This document shows positions 39,101-47,888 of a stretch of DNA of 64,000 nt, in pieces. Under the pieces are notes generated by a model. The model saw only the letters and a program-made list of their open reading frames with translations. It had not been told where the DNA came from and did no database searches. This stretch comes from an uncultured Paracoccaceae bacterium (GTDB lineage Bacteria > Pseudomonadota > Alphaproteobacteria > Rhodobacterales > Rhodobacteraceae): assembly GCA_947493145.1 (NCBI GenBank), contig CANLPZ010000001.1:1516501-1580500 (forward strand), given 5' to 3'. Numbering within the stretch: the stretch's first letter is position 1; each line of letters begins with the position of its first letter. A program made the translations under genes and the position numbers.

Positions 39101-39768
39101 TGTTTGATCCCTTTCGACATATGGCGCTTTCGTCCGAACCCTGAAACACGCGTGATATCAAATCCTGCTTTTTCCAGTCCGCGTCGAACGAATCCAGCGG
39201 CGGTATAGGTGGCGAATGTACCTCGTGGTACCGTGTGAACGCCGACCAATTGCATCAAGCTTTCTTCCCATAATTCTGGGTTCTTCGCTGGCGAAAACCC
39301 ATCCAGAAACCATGCATCCGCTTTGCCATTCCAGTTGGCCAATGTTTTTCGAGCGTCGCCAAGGATCACATTCACCCGCACGTCGTCGGTATCAAAGCTG
39401 TATTTACCCGTTCGCCATGCGTCGATCAGTGGGGTGGCAATATCGCGGACTTGCGGAAAGTTATCCAAAGCTGCGGCCAAATCCTGTGTTTCCATCGGAT
39501 AGGCTTCGAAACTTGTGAACTGGAACTTGCCGTGCTGACCGCTTTCTTTCCATGCCAAAATCGCTGTCAAAAGGTTCAATCCTGTCCCAAACCCAAGCTC
39601 CGCAATGTGAAATCCGTCACAGAACCGGTCAGGCAAGTCATTCCCTTGGATGAACACATGACGTGTTTCTTCAAGCCCGTTGTCGAGCGAATAGTAAGGA
39701 TCGTCGAATTGGATTGATATTGGAATGCGGCCATCGCGCCATTCGAGCTTTGCTTGCTGGTCGCCCAT
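39097..39768 (-). CDS. mnmD: tRNA (5-methylaminomethyl-2-thiouridine)(34)-methyltransferase
   Basis: A 223-residue SAM-dependent methyltransferase equivalent to the N-terminal domain of MnmC (DUF752). Visible blocks are PISIQFDDPYYSLDNGLEE, IAELGFGTGLNLL (SAM loop) and DAWFLDGFSPAKNPELW. It makes the final methylation of mnm5s2U at the wobble base of some tRNAs. In gammaproteobacteria it is fused to an FAD oxidase; here the oxidase is a separate divergent gene 55 bases away. Confidence 0.92.
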   Translation of the reverse strand: MGDQQAKLEWRDGRIPISIQFDDPYYSLDNGLEETRHVFIQGNDLPDRFCDGFHIAELGFGTGLNLLTAILAWKESGQHGKFQFTSFEAYPMETQDLAAALDNFPQVRDIATPLIDAWRTGKYSFDTDDVRVNVILGDARKTLANWNGKADAWFLDGFSPAKNPELWEESLMQLVGVHTVPRGTFATYTAAGFVRRGLEKAGFDITRVSGFGRKRHMSKGIKQ

Positions 39769-39823
39769 GGAAAATTACCTTAGATATTTACGAACAGGCG
39801 CAGAATGATACGGGATCAACACA

Positions 39824-40864
39824 ATGGCAATCGCGGAAATTACGGTCTTTGGCGCGGGTGTTTTGGGATTGTCTGTCGCTTTTTGTTGCGCGCGACACGG
39901 GGCGAAGGTCCAAGTTATTGACCCAAATGGTGTTGCGTCTGGGGCTTCTGGTGGCGTCGTGGGCGCGCTTGCGCCACATACACCCGACAATTGGAACCCC
40001 AAAAAGGCGTTTCAATTTGAAAGTCTTATGATGGCGGAAAAGTTCTGGGCCGATGTTCAACAGATCGGTGGGGTCCAAACCGGATATGGTCGCCACGGGC
40101 GGTTGCAACCGATTTTGTCGGATCGGCAGCTGGAATTGGCGCATATCAGGGCAGAAAACGCCAAGGAGCTTTGGCAAGGCAAAGCGACATGGACCGTTTG
40201 TTCGGCTAATGAAATTGGCGAATGGTGTCCGCCATCCCCAACAGGGTTTGTGGTGTATGACACATTGTCTGGCTGCATTCATCCGCGACGCGCAACACAG
40301 GCGCTGGCGGCGGCGGTTGAGGCAATGGGCGGCGTCATTCGAAACAGCGGTTCGCCGTGTGGAACCATAGTTTCGGCCACAGGCGTTGCGGGATTGCGCG
40401 ATTTATCTGTCGAGTTGGAAAAACCCATTGGTAAAGGCGTCAAAGGCCAAGGCGCGGTCTTGGATTTTGACGCACGCGGGCGATCACAGCTTTTTGCCGA
40501 CGGTATTCATATTGTTCCCCATGCAAGTGGAACAGTCGGGATTGGTTCGACCAGCGAAAACGAATTTAGCGACGCCACGGTCGTCGATGAGAAGCTTGAG
40601 ACCACCATTGAAAAAGCGCGAGACTTGTTTCCAGTGCTCCGTGACGCTCCAGTTATCGAGAGATGGGCGAACGTCCGTCCGCGGGCCAAAAGTCGTGCAC
40701 CCATGTTGGGTCGGCACCCGCTGCGGCCTGATGAATTCATCGTGAACGGTGGGTTTAAGATCGGATTTGGGATGGCGCCAAAAATCGGCTTTGTAATGGC
40801 GGAACTGATCTTGAATGGCGTTGATGACATCCCCGAACCGTTCGCCGTGGCTGCGAGTCTTTAA
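39824..40864 (+). CDS. FAD-dependent oxidase, MnmC C-terminal-domain-like
   Basis: A 346-residue DAO-family flavoprotein. The FAD site is ITVFGAGVLGLSVAFCCARHG at the N-terminus, and the C-terminal FAD-contact block is NGGFKIGFGMAPKIG. Its divergence from mnmD makes it the likely counterpart of the MnmC oxidase domain, which converts cmnm5U to nm5U before methylation. An amino-acid oxidase role remains possible. Its stop overlaps that of the convergent dehydratase by four bases. Confidence 0.8.
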   Translation: MAIAEITVFGAGVLGLSVAFCCARHGAKVQVIDPNGVASGASGGVVGALAPHTPDNWNPKKAFQFESLMMAEKFWADVQQIGGVQTGYGRHGRLQPILSDRQLELAHIRAENAKELWQGKATWTVCSANEIGEWCPPSPTGFVVYDTLSGCIHPRRATQALAAAVEAMGGVIRNSGSPCGTIVSATGVAGLRDLSVELEKPIGKGVKGQGAVLDFDARGRSQLFADGIHIVPHASGTVGIGSTSENEFSDATVVDEKLETTIEKARDLFPVLRDAPVIERWANVRPRAKSRAPMLGRHPLRPDEFIVNGGFKIGFGMAPKIGFVMAELILNGVDDIPEPFAVAASL

Positions 40865-41661
40865 CGCGCGTCAGCAGTCATACATTGTCGTCCATCTGCG
40901 CCACGGACCCAACATCGCCCATCATCGCGCCAACAAACCCAAGCTGGTTCACCGGCGATCAATGGTGCCGTCGCGCGATAAGAAAATTCCGTCACTTTCC
41001 CAAGTTTTTCTTCGGCCAAGAGCGCGAGTTTTTGTGCAAGCAAGGGGCCATGAACAACCAGACCGTCGTATCCTTCGACGTCACGCGCATAGTCCACATC
41101 GTAGTGAATGCGATGCCCGTTAAAAGTTAAAGCACTGTAGCGGAACAGCATGGTTGCATCCGCCATAAACGGGCGGCGTTCGGTTTCGTTATTGGGGGCC
41201 TCTGGGGCGTTGGGTAACGGTGCGTTCAAGCTTGGTTCTGGCCTGTAGACCAGTTCTTGCCATTCCGTTAGGCACAAACCGCGACGTTGTCGATAATCAT
41301 GCCGCAGGCGAACAAAAGCCAATGGTCCGCTGTTGCCGTCCTTTTTTGTGACAGATTCCAAAGTCGTGATTTTCTCTGCTTCGATACCGGCTTTTAACGG
41401 TGAATGCACAACCATTTTTCCCGCGGCCCACATGCGGCGCGGTAATCCGTGATCGGGAATGAAATCGCCCAGTTGTGGATGCCCGTCACGCCCAAGGTTC
41501 GCAGCTGGTTCAGGTTCCCAGAAAAACGCATTTTGATAAAATGGTGGCAACGGATCGCCCTGCGCGACGCCCATATCAACGCCTAATGTCGCGTTCAGCG
41601 CATCGACACGAGACTTGTCCAAATTGTCTTTGATCGTTTTAGTATTCGGGCCGTTATCCAT
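40861..41661 (-). CDS. HTD2/MaoC-like hydroxyacyl-thioester dehydratase
   Basis: A 266-residue double hot-dog protein with an N-terminal FAS1-like dehydratase domain. The C-terminal half holds the hydratase motif YSALTFNGHRIHYD, followed by DVEGYDGLVVHGPLLA. This resembles mesaconyl-C4-CoA hydratase and mitochondrial HTD2, which add or remove water at enoyl-thioesters. The physiological acyl-CoA is unknown. I chose ATG 41661 because earlier starts overlap the divergent VOC gene and its ribosome site. A gap of only 31 bases separates the two divergent starts. Confidence 0.85.
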   Translation of the reverse strand: MDNGPNTKTIKDNLDKSRVDALNATLGVDMGVAQGDPLPPFYQNAFFWEPEPAANLGRDGHPQLGDFIPDHGLPRRMWAAGKMVVHSPLKAGIEAEKITTLESVTKKDGNSGPLAFVRLRHDYRQRRGLCLTEWQELVYRPEPSLNAPLPNAPEAPNNETERRPFMADATMLFRYSALTFNGHRIHYDVDYARDVEGYDGLVVHGPLLAQKLALLAEEKLGKVTEFSYRATAPLIAGEPAWVCWRDDGRCWVRGADGRQCMTADAR

Positions 41662-41692
41662 TGGAATGCAATCGTTAAATGAGGGACACACT

Positions 41693-42091
41693 ATGTTACC
41701 AAAAGTCGTCACATTAGATCATCTGGTGTTAACCGTAGCAGATATCAACACGACGGTCATCTTTTACGAAACGATTTTGGGAATGACGGCCGAACAGTTC
41801 ACACCCGCCGATGGGAACAAACGATGGGCGCTGAAATTTGGCACCCAAAAGATCAATCTCCATCAAGAAGGTGAAAGTTTTGCGCCCTATGCGGGTTCTC
41901 CGACCGTTGGGTCGGCTGATTTATGTTTCCTGAGCGAGACCAAATTGCGGGACTGGCAAAGCCATTTATCGGCGCATGACATTGTTGTTGAATTGGGACC
42001 TATTGATCGGACCGGTGCGACGGGAGCAATCCGATCACTCTATTTTCGTGACCCGGATCAGAACTTAATCGAGGTTTCGAACCGATCCTGA
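41693..42091 (+). CDS. VOC family (glyoxalase-like) protein
   Basis: A 132-residue vicinal-oxygen-chelate protein with two beta-alpha-beta-beta-beta modules. Typical blocks are LDHLVLTVADINTTVIFYE (first metal His) and RSLYFRDPDQNLIEVSNR (metal Glu). It is close in length to FosB- or GloA-like single-domain members, but its substrate is not determinable. I start at ATG 41693 with GAGGGA upstream, rather than 26 codons earlier. It is convergent with the FMN reductase gene, three bases apart. Confidence 0.88.
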   Translation: MLPKVVTLDHLVLTVADINTTVIFYETILGMTAEQFTPADGNKRWALKFGTQKINLHQEGESFAPYAGSPTVGSADLCFLSETKLRDWQSHLSAHDIVVELGPIDRTGATGAIRSLYFRDPDQNLIEVSNRS

Positions 42092-42094
42092 CAT

Positions 42095-42628
42095 TCACCG
42101 AATTTCTGCACGCAAAACATCCATTAAGTCCGTCAGGGTGTTGCGGTAACGTTCGCTTGCCAAAACACCATTTTCGTCAAATTCAGATCCGCTGTTCGCG
42201 ATCATGACTTGTGGTCCGTTCACCAATCGCGCACGAAATGGCACCATCGCGGAGCGCAACGAATATTGCGCCAGCGCACCACCCGTCCGGCCCGCAGCAG
42301 CGGACATGATGGCAACAGGTTTATCGTGCCAAACGCCGCCTTTTGTGCGGCTGACCCAATCCAACGCATTTTTTAGAACGCCGCTGATCGAACCATTGTA
42401 TTCAGGTGTCGAAATCAAAATAGCATCCGCAGCGGAAATTTGATCAGCAACGTTTTGTACGGCTTCCGGCACGCCGGACGCGTCTTCGTCATCGCCGTTA
42501 TAAAGGGGGAAGTTAAGGTCCGCTTCGGTATATGTTCCCGACAAAATGTCGGCCGCATTGCGAAGCAACAAGCGATTGTGCGATTTTTTACGCAAGGAGC
42601 CTGAAAGTCCAAGAATTTTGGTTGTCAT
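42095..42628 (-). CDS. NADPH-dependent FMN reductase family protein
   Basis: A 177-residue flavodoxin-fold protein. The phosphate loop is GLSGSLRKKSHNR at residues 7-19 and ISTPEYNGSISGVLKNALDWVSR is the standard FMN/NADPH block. Homologs include chromate and azo reductases and ArsH-like quinone reductases. The ATG start at 42628 is preferred over a TTG five codons upstream. It is divergent from the TPP enzyme gene. Confidence 0.9.
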   Translation of the reverse strand: MTTKILGLSGSLRKKSHNRLLLRNAADILSGTYTEADLNFPLYNGDDEDASGVPEAVQNVADQISAADAILISTPEYNGSISGVLKNALDWVSRTKGGVWHDKPVAIMSAAAGRTGGALAQYSLRSAMVPFRARLVNGPQVMIANSGSEFDENGVLASERYRNTLTDLMDVLRAEIR

Positions 42629-42746
42629 CTGTTGGTTTCCCAATAGTTACGTTGACGCAAAGGTGGCGATGAAACGATTTCCTTTCAAGAGGGTTGTTCA
42701 TTGCACATGGTTGAGACAATCTGCGTTGCAAGAGGGAGAAAACGTT

Positions 42747-44387
42747 ATGCGCCACGGCGGAAAAATTCTTGTGAACCAGTTGGTCATTCACGGCGTCACC
42801 CGTGTGTTTTCAGTTCCTGGCGAAAGCTTTTTGGCCGCACTTGATGGATTGTATGACGTTGAAATCGAAAATGTCGTTTGCCGTCACGAAGGCGGTGCCG
42901 CAATGATGGCAGAAGCTTTTGGGAAGCTGACGAAAACGGTTGGCGTTGGTTTTGTCACGCGCGGCCCTGGCGCAACCAACGCGTCGGCAGGACTGCATGT
43001 CGCGCAACAAGATAGCACCCCAATGATTTTGTTCGTTGGCCAAATTGCGCGGGCACATCGCGGGTTCGAAGCTTTCCAAGAGATGGATTACAAGGCGTTC
43101 TTTGGTTCTGTTGCGAAAGAGGTGTTCGAGATCGAAGAAACCCGCGATGTCGCGGATGTTGTCGCCATGGCCTTTGACATTGCGCAATCTGGTCGTCCTG
43201 GTCCGGTGGTGGTGTCTTTGCCCGAAGACATGCTGAGCGGTTCAGCTGACGTCGAAGACGCTGTGATGCGCGACATTGACACGATCATCCCAAGCGTCAC
43301 AGAATTGGAAAAAACGCGCGCAATATTAACCGATGCAAAGCGACCTTTGGTCGTTGTCGGCGGGCACCATTGGTCCCAGACAACAGCTGGTCAAATTGCC
43401 CATTTTGCCAAGGCCCAAAATTTGCCTGTCGCAGCCGGTTTTCGGCGGCAAGATTATATGGACAATCGTCACGAAAACTACGTTGGCGATTTAAACGTCG
43501 GTATAAATCCTGCTTTGGCGAAACGGTTACGTGAGGCAGATGTTTTGTTGGTGATCGGGTCACGATTGGGCGATATTGAAACCAGTGGATACACCAACGT
43601 TCTGCCCGAAAAAACAAAGCAGCGGATTATTCATGTCCATGTCGAACAACACGAGCTTGGACGTGTGTTTGATACAGAATTGGCGATTCATTCCAATCCA
43701 CAGTCATTTGTTGGCGAACTTGAAAAGATGGAACCGATTGTGGGTGGTTGGAATGAATGGACTGCTGCGGCGCGAAAAGACTACGAGGATTGGATAACAC
43801 CACAAGAAACGCCAGGTGATGTGAAATTGGAGCAAGTGATTGCGCATCTATCGAACATGTTGCCACATGACGCGATTTTGACGAATGGCGCAGGAAATTA
43901 TGCTGCATGGTTGCACCGATATTACGTGTTTAAAAAACACGGAACACAAGCCGCGCCAACGTCGGGCAGTATGGGGTACGGGTTTCCCGCTGCAATTTCG
44001 GCAAAGCTACAATACCCAGATCGCAAAGTTGTTTGCCTTGCTGGTGACGGCTGTTTTCAGATGACCTGCAATGAATTTTCGACTGCGATGCAACATGGGG
44101 CGAATGTTGTTACCATTGTGGTGAACAACGGGCGGTATGGCACAATTCGCATGCATCAAGAAAAAACGTACCCTAAACGCGTTTCGGGGACGATGTTAGC
44201 GAGTCCCGATTTTGCAGCCTTTGCGCGCGCATATGGCGGTTACGGCGAAACCGTAACCAAAACGGATGACTTTGCGGCCGCTTTTGATCGCGCGGTTGCG
44301 GCCAATTTACCTGCAATCATTGAGTTGAAAGTTGATGAACAGGCGTTGTCGCCATCCGCGACCTTGGATCAAGTCCGAGGCACGTGA
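42747..44387 (+). CDS. Thiamine pyrophosphate-dependent enzyme, acetolactate synthase-like
   Basis: A 546-residue three-domain protein. The PYR domain has the activating Glu in VCRHEGGAAMMAEAFG. The middle Rossmann domain spans about residues 195-330. The PP domain has the diphosphate motif GDGCFQMTCNEFSTAM...VNNGRYG. It resembles the catalytic subunit of acetolactate synthase, but there is no regulatory subunit nearby and it diverges from the anabolic IlvB, so it may be a glyoxylate carboligase, oxo-acid decarboxylase or similar enzyme. AGAGGGAGAA precedes the ATG. Its last 19 bases overlap the convergent Lin0512 gene. Confidence 0.87.
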   Translation: MRHGGKILVNQLVIHGVTRVFSVPGESFLAALDGLYDVEIENVVCRHEGGAAMMAEAFGKLTKTVGVGFVTRGPGATNASAGLHVAQQDSTPMILFVGQIARAHRGFEAFQEMDYKAFFGSVAKEVFEIEETRDVADVVAMAFDIAQSGRPGPVVVSLPEDMLSGSADVEDAVMRDIDTIIPSVTELEKTRAILTDAKRPLVVVGGHHWSQTTAGQIAHFAKAQNLPVAAGFRRQDYMDNRHENYVGDLNVGINPALAKRLREADVLLVIGSRLGDIETSGYTNVLPEKTKQRIIHVHVEQHELGRVFDTELAIHSNPQSFVGELEKMEPIVGGWNEWTAAARKDYEDWITPQETPGDVKLEQVIAHLSNMLPHDAILTNGAGNYAAWLHRYYVFKKHGTQAAPTSGSMGYGFPAAISAKLQYPDRKVVCLAGDGCFQMTCNEFSTAMQHGANVVTIVVNNGRYGTIRMHQEKTYPKRVSGTMLASPDFAAFARAYGGYGETVTKTDDFAAAFDRAVAANLPAIIELKVDEQALSPSATLDQVRGT

Positions 44388-44737
44388 CGAAACCGGTTCG
44401 AAAGGTCGGGTAAAAACGCTTCGACTGCGGCGGATGCGACAACGATTGTATCACCATTCGGGTTTTCGACATTCAGCCCGCCTTTCACCGCTTTGACGGT
44501 TGCCCGTCCACGGGGCAACGACGCGGCCAAAGCCTCGGTATCGACGGCGTCTGGGTCTTGTGCCCCAATCGTTACCTGAACGCGCATTTCCGTGTGATCA
44601 ATGCCTAGTGCTCCGAACATTGGGATTGACGAATGGCGAAGCGCATCTTGGATCGCGCGGTCAGCCGCTTTGGTATAATCCATCCCATGCAGATCATTAC
44701 CCATGCCCATTTCGATGATAAAACGTTGGTCGCTCAT
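44369..44737 (-). CDS. Lin0512 family protein, copy A
   Basis: A 122-residue protein that begins MSDQRFIIEMGMGNDLHGMDYTKAADRA... and matches my memory of the Lin0512 family (short, cytosolic, function unknown). The middle contains MRVQVTIGAQDPDAVD, and a LPRGRATVKAVKGGL block follows. It is paralogous to the next gene upstream (same order of blocks, about one third identical by eye). Their four-base overlap implies co-translation, so they may form a heteromer. Confidence 0.82.
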   Translation of the reverse strand: MSDQRFIIEMGMGNDLHGMDYTKAADRAIQDALRHSSIPMFGALGIDHTEMRVQVTIGAQDPDAVDTEALAASLPRGRATVKAVKGGLNVENPNGDTIVVASAAVEAFLPDLSNRFRHVPRT

Positions 44738-45081
44738 TGGGTCTGCTCCATGTCAAAAGACACTGAAATGGCGGTATTCGCCATGACAGTGGGGTTTCCA
44801 ACGGGACGTGGGATATCAAGCCCGCCATGGACAACTTTGATCTCTGGCTGGCCATAGGGAAACACAGCTTCCAGTTTTGAAACATCAACAGCGTCGGGGT
44901 TTTGCACACCAATTTCAACAGTCAGTAACATGTCGGTTTTTTCAAAACCGAACAGTTCTGCAAGGTTGATTGAATTGTGCCACAGCGCGTCTTGAAGCGC
45001 TCGAACGGCAGCTTGCGTATAATCTTGGCGACGTAATGAGCTGCCCATGCCAAATTCCGTCAACAATCGTGTTTTTGCCAT
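44734..45081 (-). CDS. Lin0512 family protein, copy B
   Basis: A 115-residue paralog of the downstream copy. It starts MAKTRLLTEFGMGSSLRRQDY and has the same VEIGVQNPDAVDV core and a KVVHGGLDIP block. I chose ATG 45081; the longer frame reaches into the GT61 C-terminus. The gene lies 13 bases after the GT61 gene, so GT61, copy B and copy A form one probable operon. No enzymatic motif is evident. Confidence 0.82.
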   Translation of the reverse strand: MAKTRLLTEFGMGSSLRRQDYTQAAVRALQDALWHNSINLAELFGFEKTDMLLTVEIGVQNPDAVDVSKLEAVFPYGQPEIKVVHGGLDIPRPVGNPTVMANTAISVSFDMEQTQ

Positions 45082-45094
45082 GAGATGTCTTTCG

Positions 45095-46807
45095 CTAGGG
45101 TTCGTCTGGATCGTACCAATCAAAATGGTTCTGAAACGTTCGATGTCGACCCGGGTAATGTTTCAAATGCAAATTTAGCAACAATCGCGCGGCTTCGCGA
45201 CCCGAGATTTCAGCGGCCAATCGCACCATCCGTTCAAGGATAACAGGCCGCCGTGTGGTTAAACGCCACGCCGCTGAAAGACTGTCGAATGCACCGCGTG
45301 GATTTCCAGTGTGGCGATGACAGTTTGCCTGCATCACCAACAAATCGACATTTGCGGCGACCATATTTTTGTGCTGCGCCAAGATTGGCGAAAGCTTTTC
45401 AAAGTTTTTGCCTGAATTCAAAAGCAATGCGATTTGCATGAGGTGATCGTGGTTTTTGATGTCTTTGGGATGGATCAAGACCGCTTCGACATACGTGATA
45501 ACTTTTCGTATCCCAACCTCGCCAATGGCAACCGGTTGTAAATTGTTTGATCGCATATCGGGTACATGGGATGGATCATCTGAATAAAAGTCTGCAAAGA
45601 AACATGTATAATTACACCCCGACACATGTGCATGCGGCATAAAGTCGGCCCAGCGATACAGCGCTGATTGTAAGTTCCCAATTTCCAGAACATGTGTCTT
45701 TGGGTTCGCAAACATCATGTTGGTGAAGCCGGCACCATGATACGAAATCATCACCTCGGCATTCGCCACGATCGCAACTTGTTGTAATGGGGTGAGGTCC
45801 TCGAAATATATCTTTTGAAATCCGAAGTTTTGTAATTTCGCGACCAAGTCATCCTCGCCGCGCATGGTTCGGTCGCGTGGACCACCAGGCTTACGCGCAA
45901 CGTAAAAGCGTTTGGGAAATCGACGGATGTCAACGTCGTCCGCCAAACGGAGTGCTCGTTCTCTAAGGCGACGCAAGTTCCGATCAAAGGAATTCATCGC
46001 AAGCAAGGCTTGGCTGGGCCGGTCCGCTTTGCGCCCTTGCCACATCCATCCGTCAGGCGCGAATGCGTCAAGATCAGGAATAACTTGCGGCCCCATCTGG
46101 CAATATGCGTGGCGCAAATTAAAGGCGCTAAGAACTGTTTCGAACGAAGCGGGAGTTGTTTGGAACACCACTTTGTCCTTTAGATCTGGAAAGATCGCGT
46201 CGACCCATTCACGAATAAATGGCTTTACGTCCTCCGATGGTGACAGAATAATAATGCGCCCTTCGACGTTTATGTCCGCTGCTGTGCAAAGCTGGCAGAG
46301 CGTTTCGGTCAAAAAGTGATAGAAGTTAAATGTGTTTCGGCATTCGATCGTGAAGTCGAGTTTTGGATCGAATTCGTTTGCCATTGGAAACATACGCGCG
46401 GTAGCGGCTTGCTGTTCAAATTTGGCTTTTACGTTGTGGTCTATCTCAGGGGTGGAACCTAAATTTTTCTGGTAATATTTGTTCCGAAGCCGCGTTCCGG
46501 ATGCCCCTTGCAAAACCCATTTCCCAGCGACAGAAACAAACGAATGTTTGTATCCCACGTCGCGCATCCGAACCGGTATTGTGTTGATTTCGACCGGTTG
46601 ATGAAAGCGACGTTGGTTAAAGTGCGTGTTTATATGACTGTTGATCTGATCGTTGACATTTTGGTGGTCGCTCGCTGCAAACGCACTGATTGTTCCGCCC
46701 TCAACTGGACGCCACGCCCAGTTAAATTCGTGTAGCATTTCGATGCCAGTGTCATTTCCGGGTGCATGAAAAAATGCCTCTGGCGGTTTTGAAAAATCGA
46801 CTTTCAC
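45095..46807 (-). CDS. Glycosyltransferase family 61 protein
   Basis: A 570-residue cytosolic protein. The GT61 (DUF563) domain runs from about 150 to 420, with FNFYHFLTETLCQLC, RFYVARKPGGPRDRTM and ISYHGAGFTNMMFANPKTHVLEIGN. GT61 enzymes in bacteria and eukaryotes transfer xylose, arabinose or GlcNAc to sugars or proteins. The N-terminal 140 residues are extra, and the last 130 look like helical TPR-type repeats. The start is GTG 46807 (MKVDFSKPPE). No polysaccharide cluster surrounds it, which is unusual. Confidence 0.85.
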   Translation of the reverse strand: MKVDFSKPPEAFFHAPGNDTGIEMLHEFNWAWRPVEGGTISAFAASDHQNVNDQINSHINTHFNQRRFHQPVEINTIPVRMRDVGYKHSFVSVAGKWVLQGASGTRLRNKYYQKNLGSTPEIDHNVKAKFEQQAATARMFPMANEFDPKLDFTIECRNTFNFYHFLTETLCQLCTAADINVEGRIIILSPSEDVKPFIREWVDAIFPDLKDKVVFQTTPASFETVLSAFNLRHAYCQMGPQVIPDLDAFAPDGWMWQGRKADRPSQALLAMNSFDRNLRRLRERALRLADDVDIRRFPKRFYVARKPGGPRDRTMRGEDDLVAKLQNFGFQKIYFEDLTPLQQVAIVANAEVMISYHGAGFTNMMFANPKTHVLEIGNLQSALYRWADFMPHAHVSGCNYTCFFADFYSDDPSHVPDMRSNNLQPVAIGEVGIRKVITYVEAVLIHPKDIKNHDHLMQIALLLNSGKNFEKLSPILAQHKNMVAANVDLLVMQANCHRHTGNPRGAFDSLSAAWRLTTRRPVILERMVRLAAEISGREAARLLLNLHLKHYPGRHRTFQNHFDWYDPDEP

Positions 46808-46876
46808 AAACGTCTCTTATGGTACGTCGTCAAATACAATGATCGAGCTTACTTGCCCGAACGTACAAAATCGCGA

Positions 46877-47485
46877 TTAGAATTCGACACCTATTTGCGC
46901 CTTAACTCCTGATCGGAATGGGTGTTTAATAAGCTCCATTTCCGTAACTAAGTCCGCGATTTCAATTAACTCGTCCTTTGCGTTTCGACCGGTCAAAACC
47001 ACATGGGTCATTTCGGGTTTTTCATCGACCAAAAAACTGACGACATCGTTGATATCAATATAATCATACCGCAATGCGATATTAATTTCATCCAGCAAAA
47101 TCATTTTGTTGTTTGGATTGCGGATCAGGTCTTTGGCCTTTTCCCACGCGGCTTGAGCCATTTCGGTATCGCGTGTTTTGTCTTGGGTTTCCCAAGTAAA
47201 GCCCTCGCCCATGGTGTGAAATTCACACGTGTCGGAAAATTTGGAAAGAATAAGATCGCGCTCACCTGTGGACATTCCACCTTTAATAAATTGCACCACA
47301 GCGCATTTCATATCGTGCGCAATGCATCGAAAGATCATCCCAAACGCCGCAGATGATTTGCCCTTACCTTTGCCCGTATGAACAATGACCAACCCCTTTT
47401 TATCGGTTTTTGTCGCCATGATTTTATCACGGGCGGCTTTCTTCTTTGCCATTTTCATTGCGTGACGTTCGGTATCTTCGCTCAT
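46877..47485 (-). CDS. cobO: Cob(I)yrinic acid a,c-diamide adenosyltransferase
   Basis: A 202-residue CobA/CobO/BtuR-type enzyme that attaches the 5'-deoxyadenosyl group to corrinoids in cobalamin synthesis. The P-loop HTGKGKGKSSAAFG (residues 36-49) binds ATP. NKMILLDEINIALRYDYID and VVLTGRNAKDELIEIADLVTEM are family blocks. A Lys-rich N-terminal helix precedes the P-loop. The gene is 69 bases downstream of nothing on its own strand and may be transcribed alone. Confidence 0.95.
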   Translation of the reverse strand: MSEDTERHAMKMAKKKAARDKIMATKTDKKGLVIVHTGKGKGKSSAAFGMIFRCIAHDMKCAVVQFIKGGMSTGERDLILSKFSDTCEFHTMGEGFTWETQDKTRDTEMAQAAWEKAKDLIRNPNNKMILLDEINIALRYDYIDINDVVSFLVDEKPEMTHVVLTGRNAKDELIEIADLVTEMELIKHPFRSGVKAQIGVEF

Positions 47486-47553
47486 GTCGGTGCCCCAGTT
47501 TTTAATCGTTTATTAAGTTCATACAGTTTTATCTAAGCGTTGGAGTGAAGCAA

Positions 47554-47853
47554 ATGATTTATCGAAAATTGATTTCCCTGTTGGCTATTTCTTTTGTTGC
47601 CGCATGCAATGCGCCGCCCCGCGATTATTGGGGCGTCGAACCCATCCGCGCGACAGTGAATGGCGATGTTTTTGACGTTCGTCGAATGGGTGAAGCCGCT
47701 GTTGCGGTTCGCGTGAACACAGCATATCGCCCTCGTCTAAGTGCAGTTGCACCGCAAGCACGCAAGGCCATCGAAATTGCGACAGGCTGCTTGATTGTTG
47801 GTCCTGTTACCGGCGATCCTGTGATCATTCACGCAACAATAGAGTGTAAATAA
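47554..47853 (+). CDS. Small predicted lipoprotein of unknown function
   Basis: A 99-residue protein. The signal peptide MIYRKLISLLAISFVAAC ends in a lipobox-like VAAC with Cys at residue 18. The mature part has a second Cys pair (GCLIVG and the terminal ECK). I chose ATG 47554 over the in-frame GTG at 47545, because GGAGTGA lies at the proper distance. A 13-bp perfect hairpin begins directly after the stop codon. The family is unknown to me. Confidence 0.7.
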   Translation: MIYRKLISLLAISFVAACNAPPRDYWGVEPIRATVNGDVFDVRRMGEAAVAVRVNTAYRPRLSAVAPQARKAIEIATGCLIVGPVTGDPVIIHATIECK

Positions 47854-47885
47854 TAACGGCAAGCTGTTTTACCAGCTTGCCGTTA
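47854..47885. repeat. Perfect 13-bp inverted repeat directly after a stop codon
   Basis: TAACGGCAAGCTG (47854-47866) and CAGCTTGCCGTTA (47873-47885) pair completely around a TTTTAC loop. No T-tract follows on the plus strand, so simple Rho-independent termination is unlikely. It may protect the mRNA 3' end or act as a Rho-linked terminator. Confidence 0.75.
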
Positions 47886-47888
47886 CAC

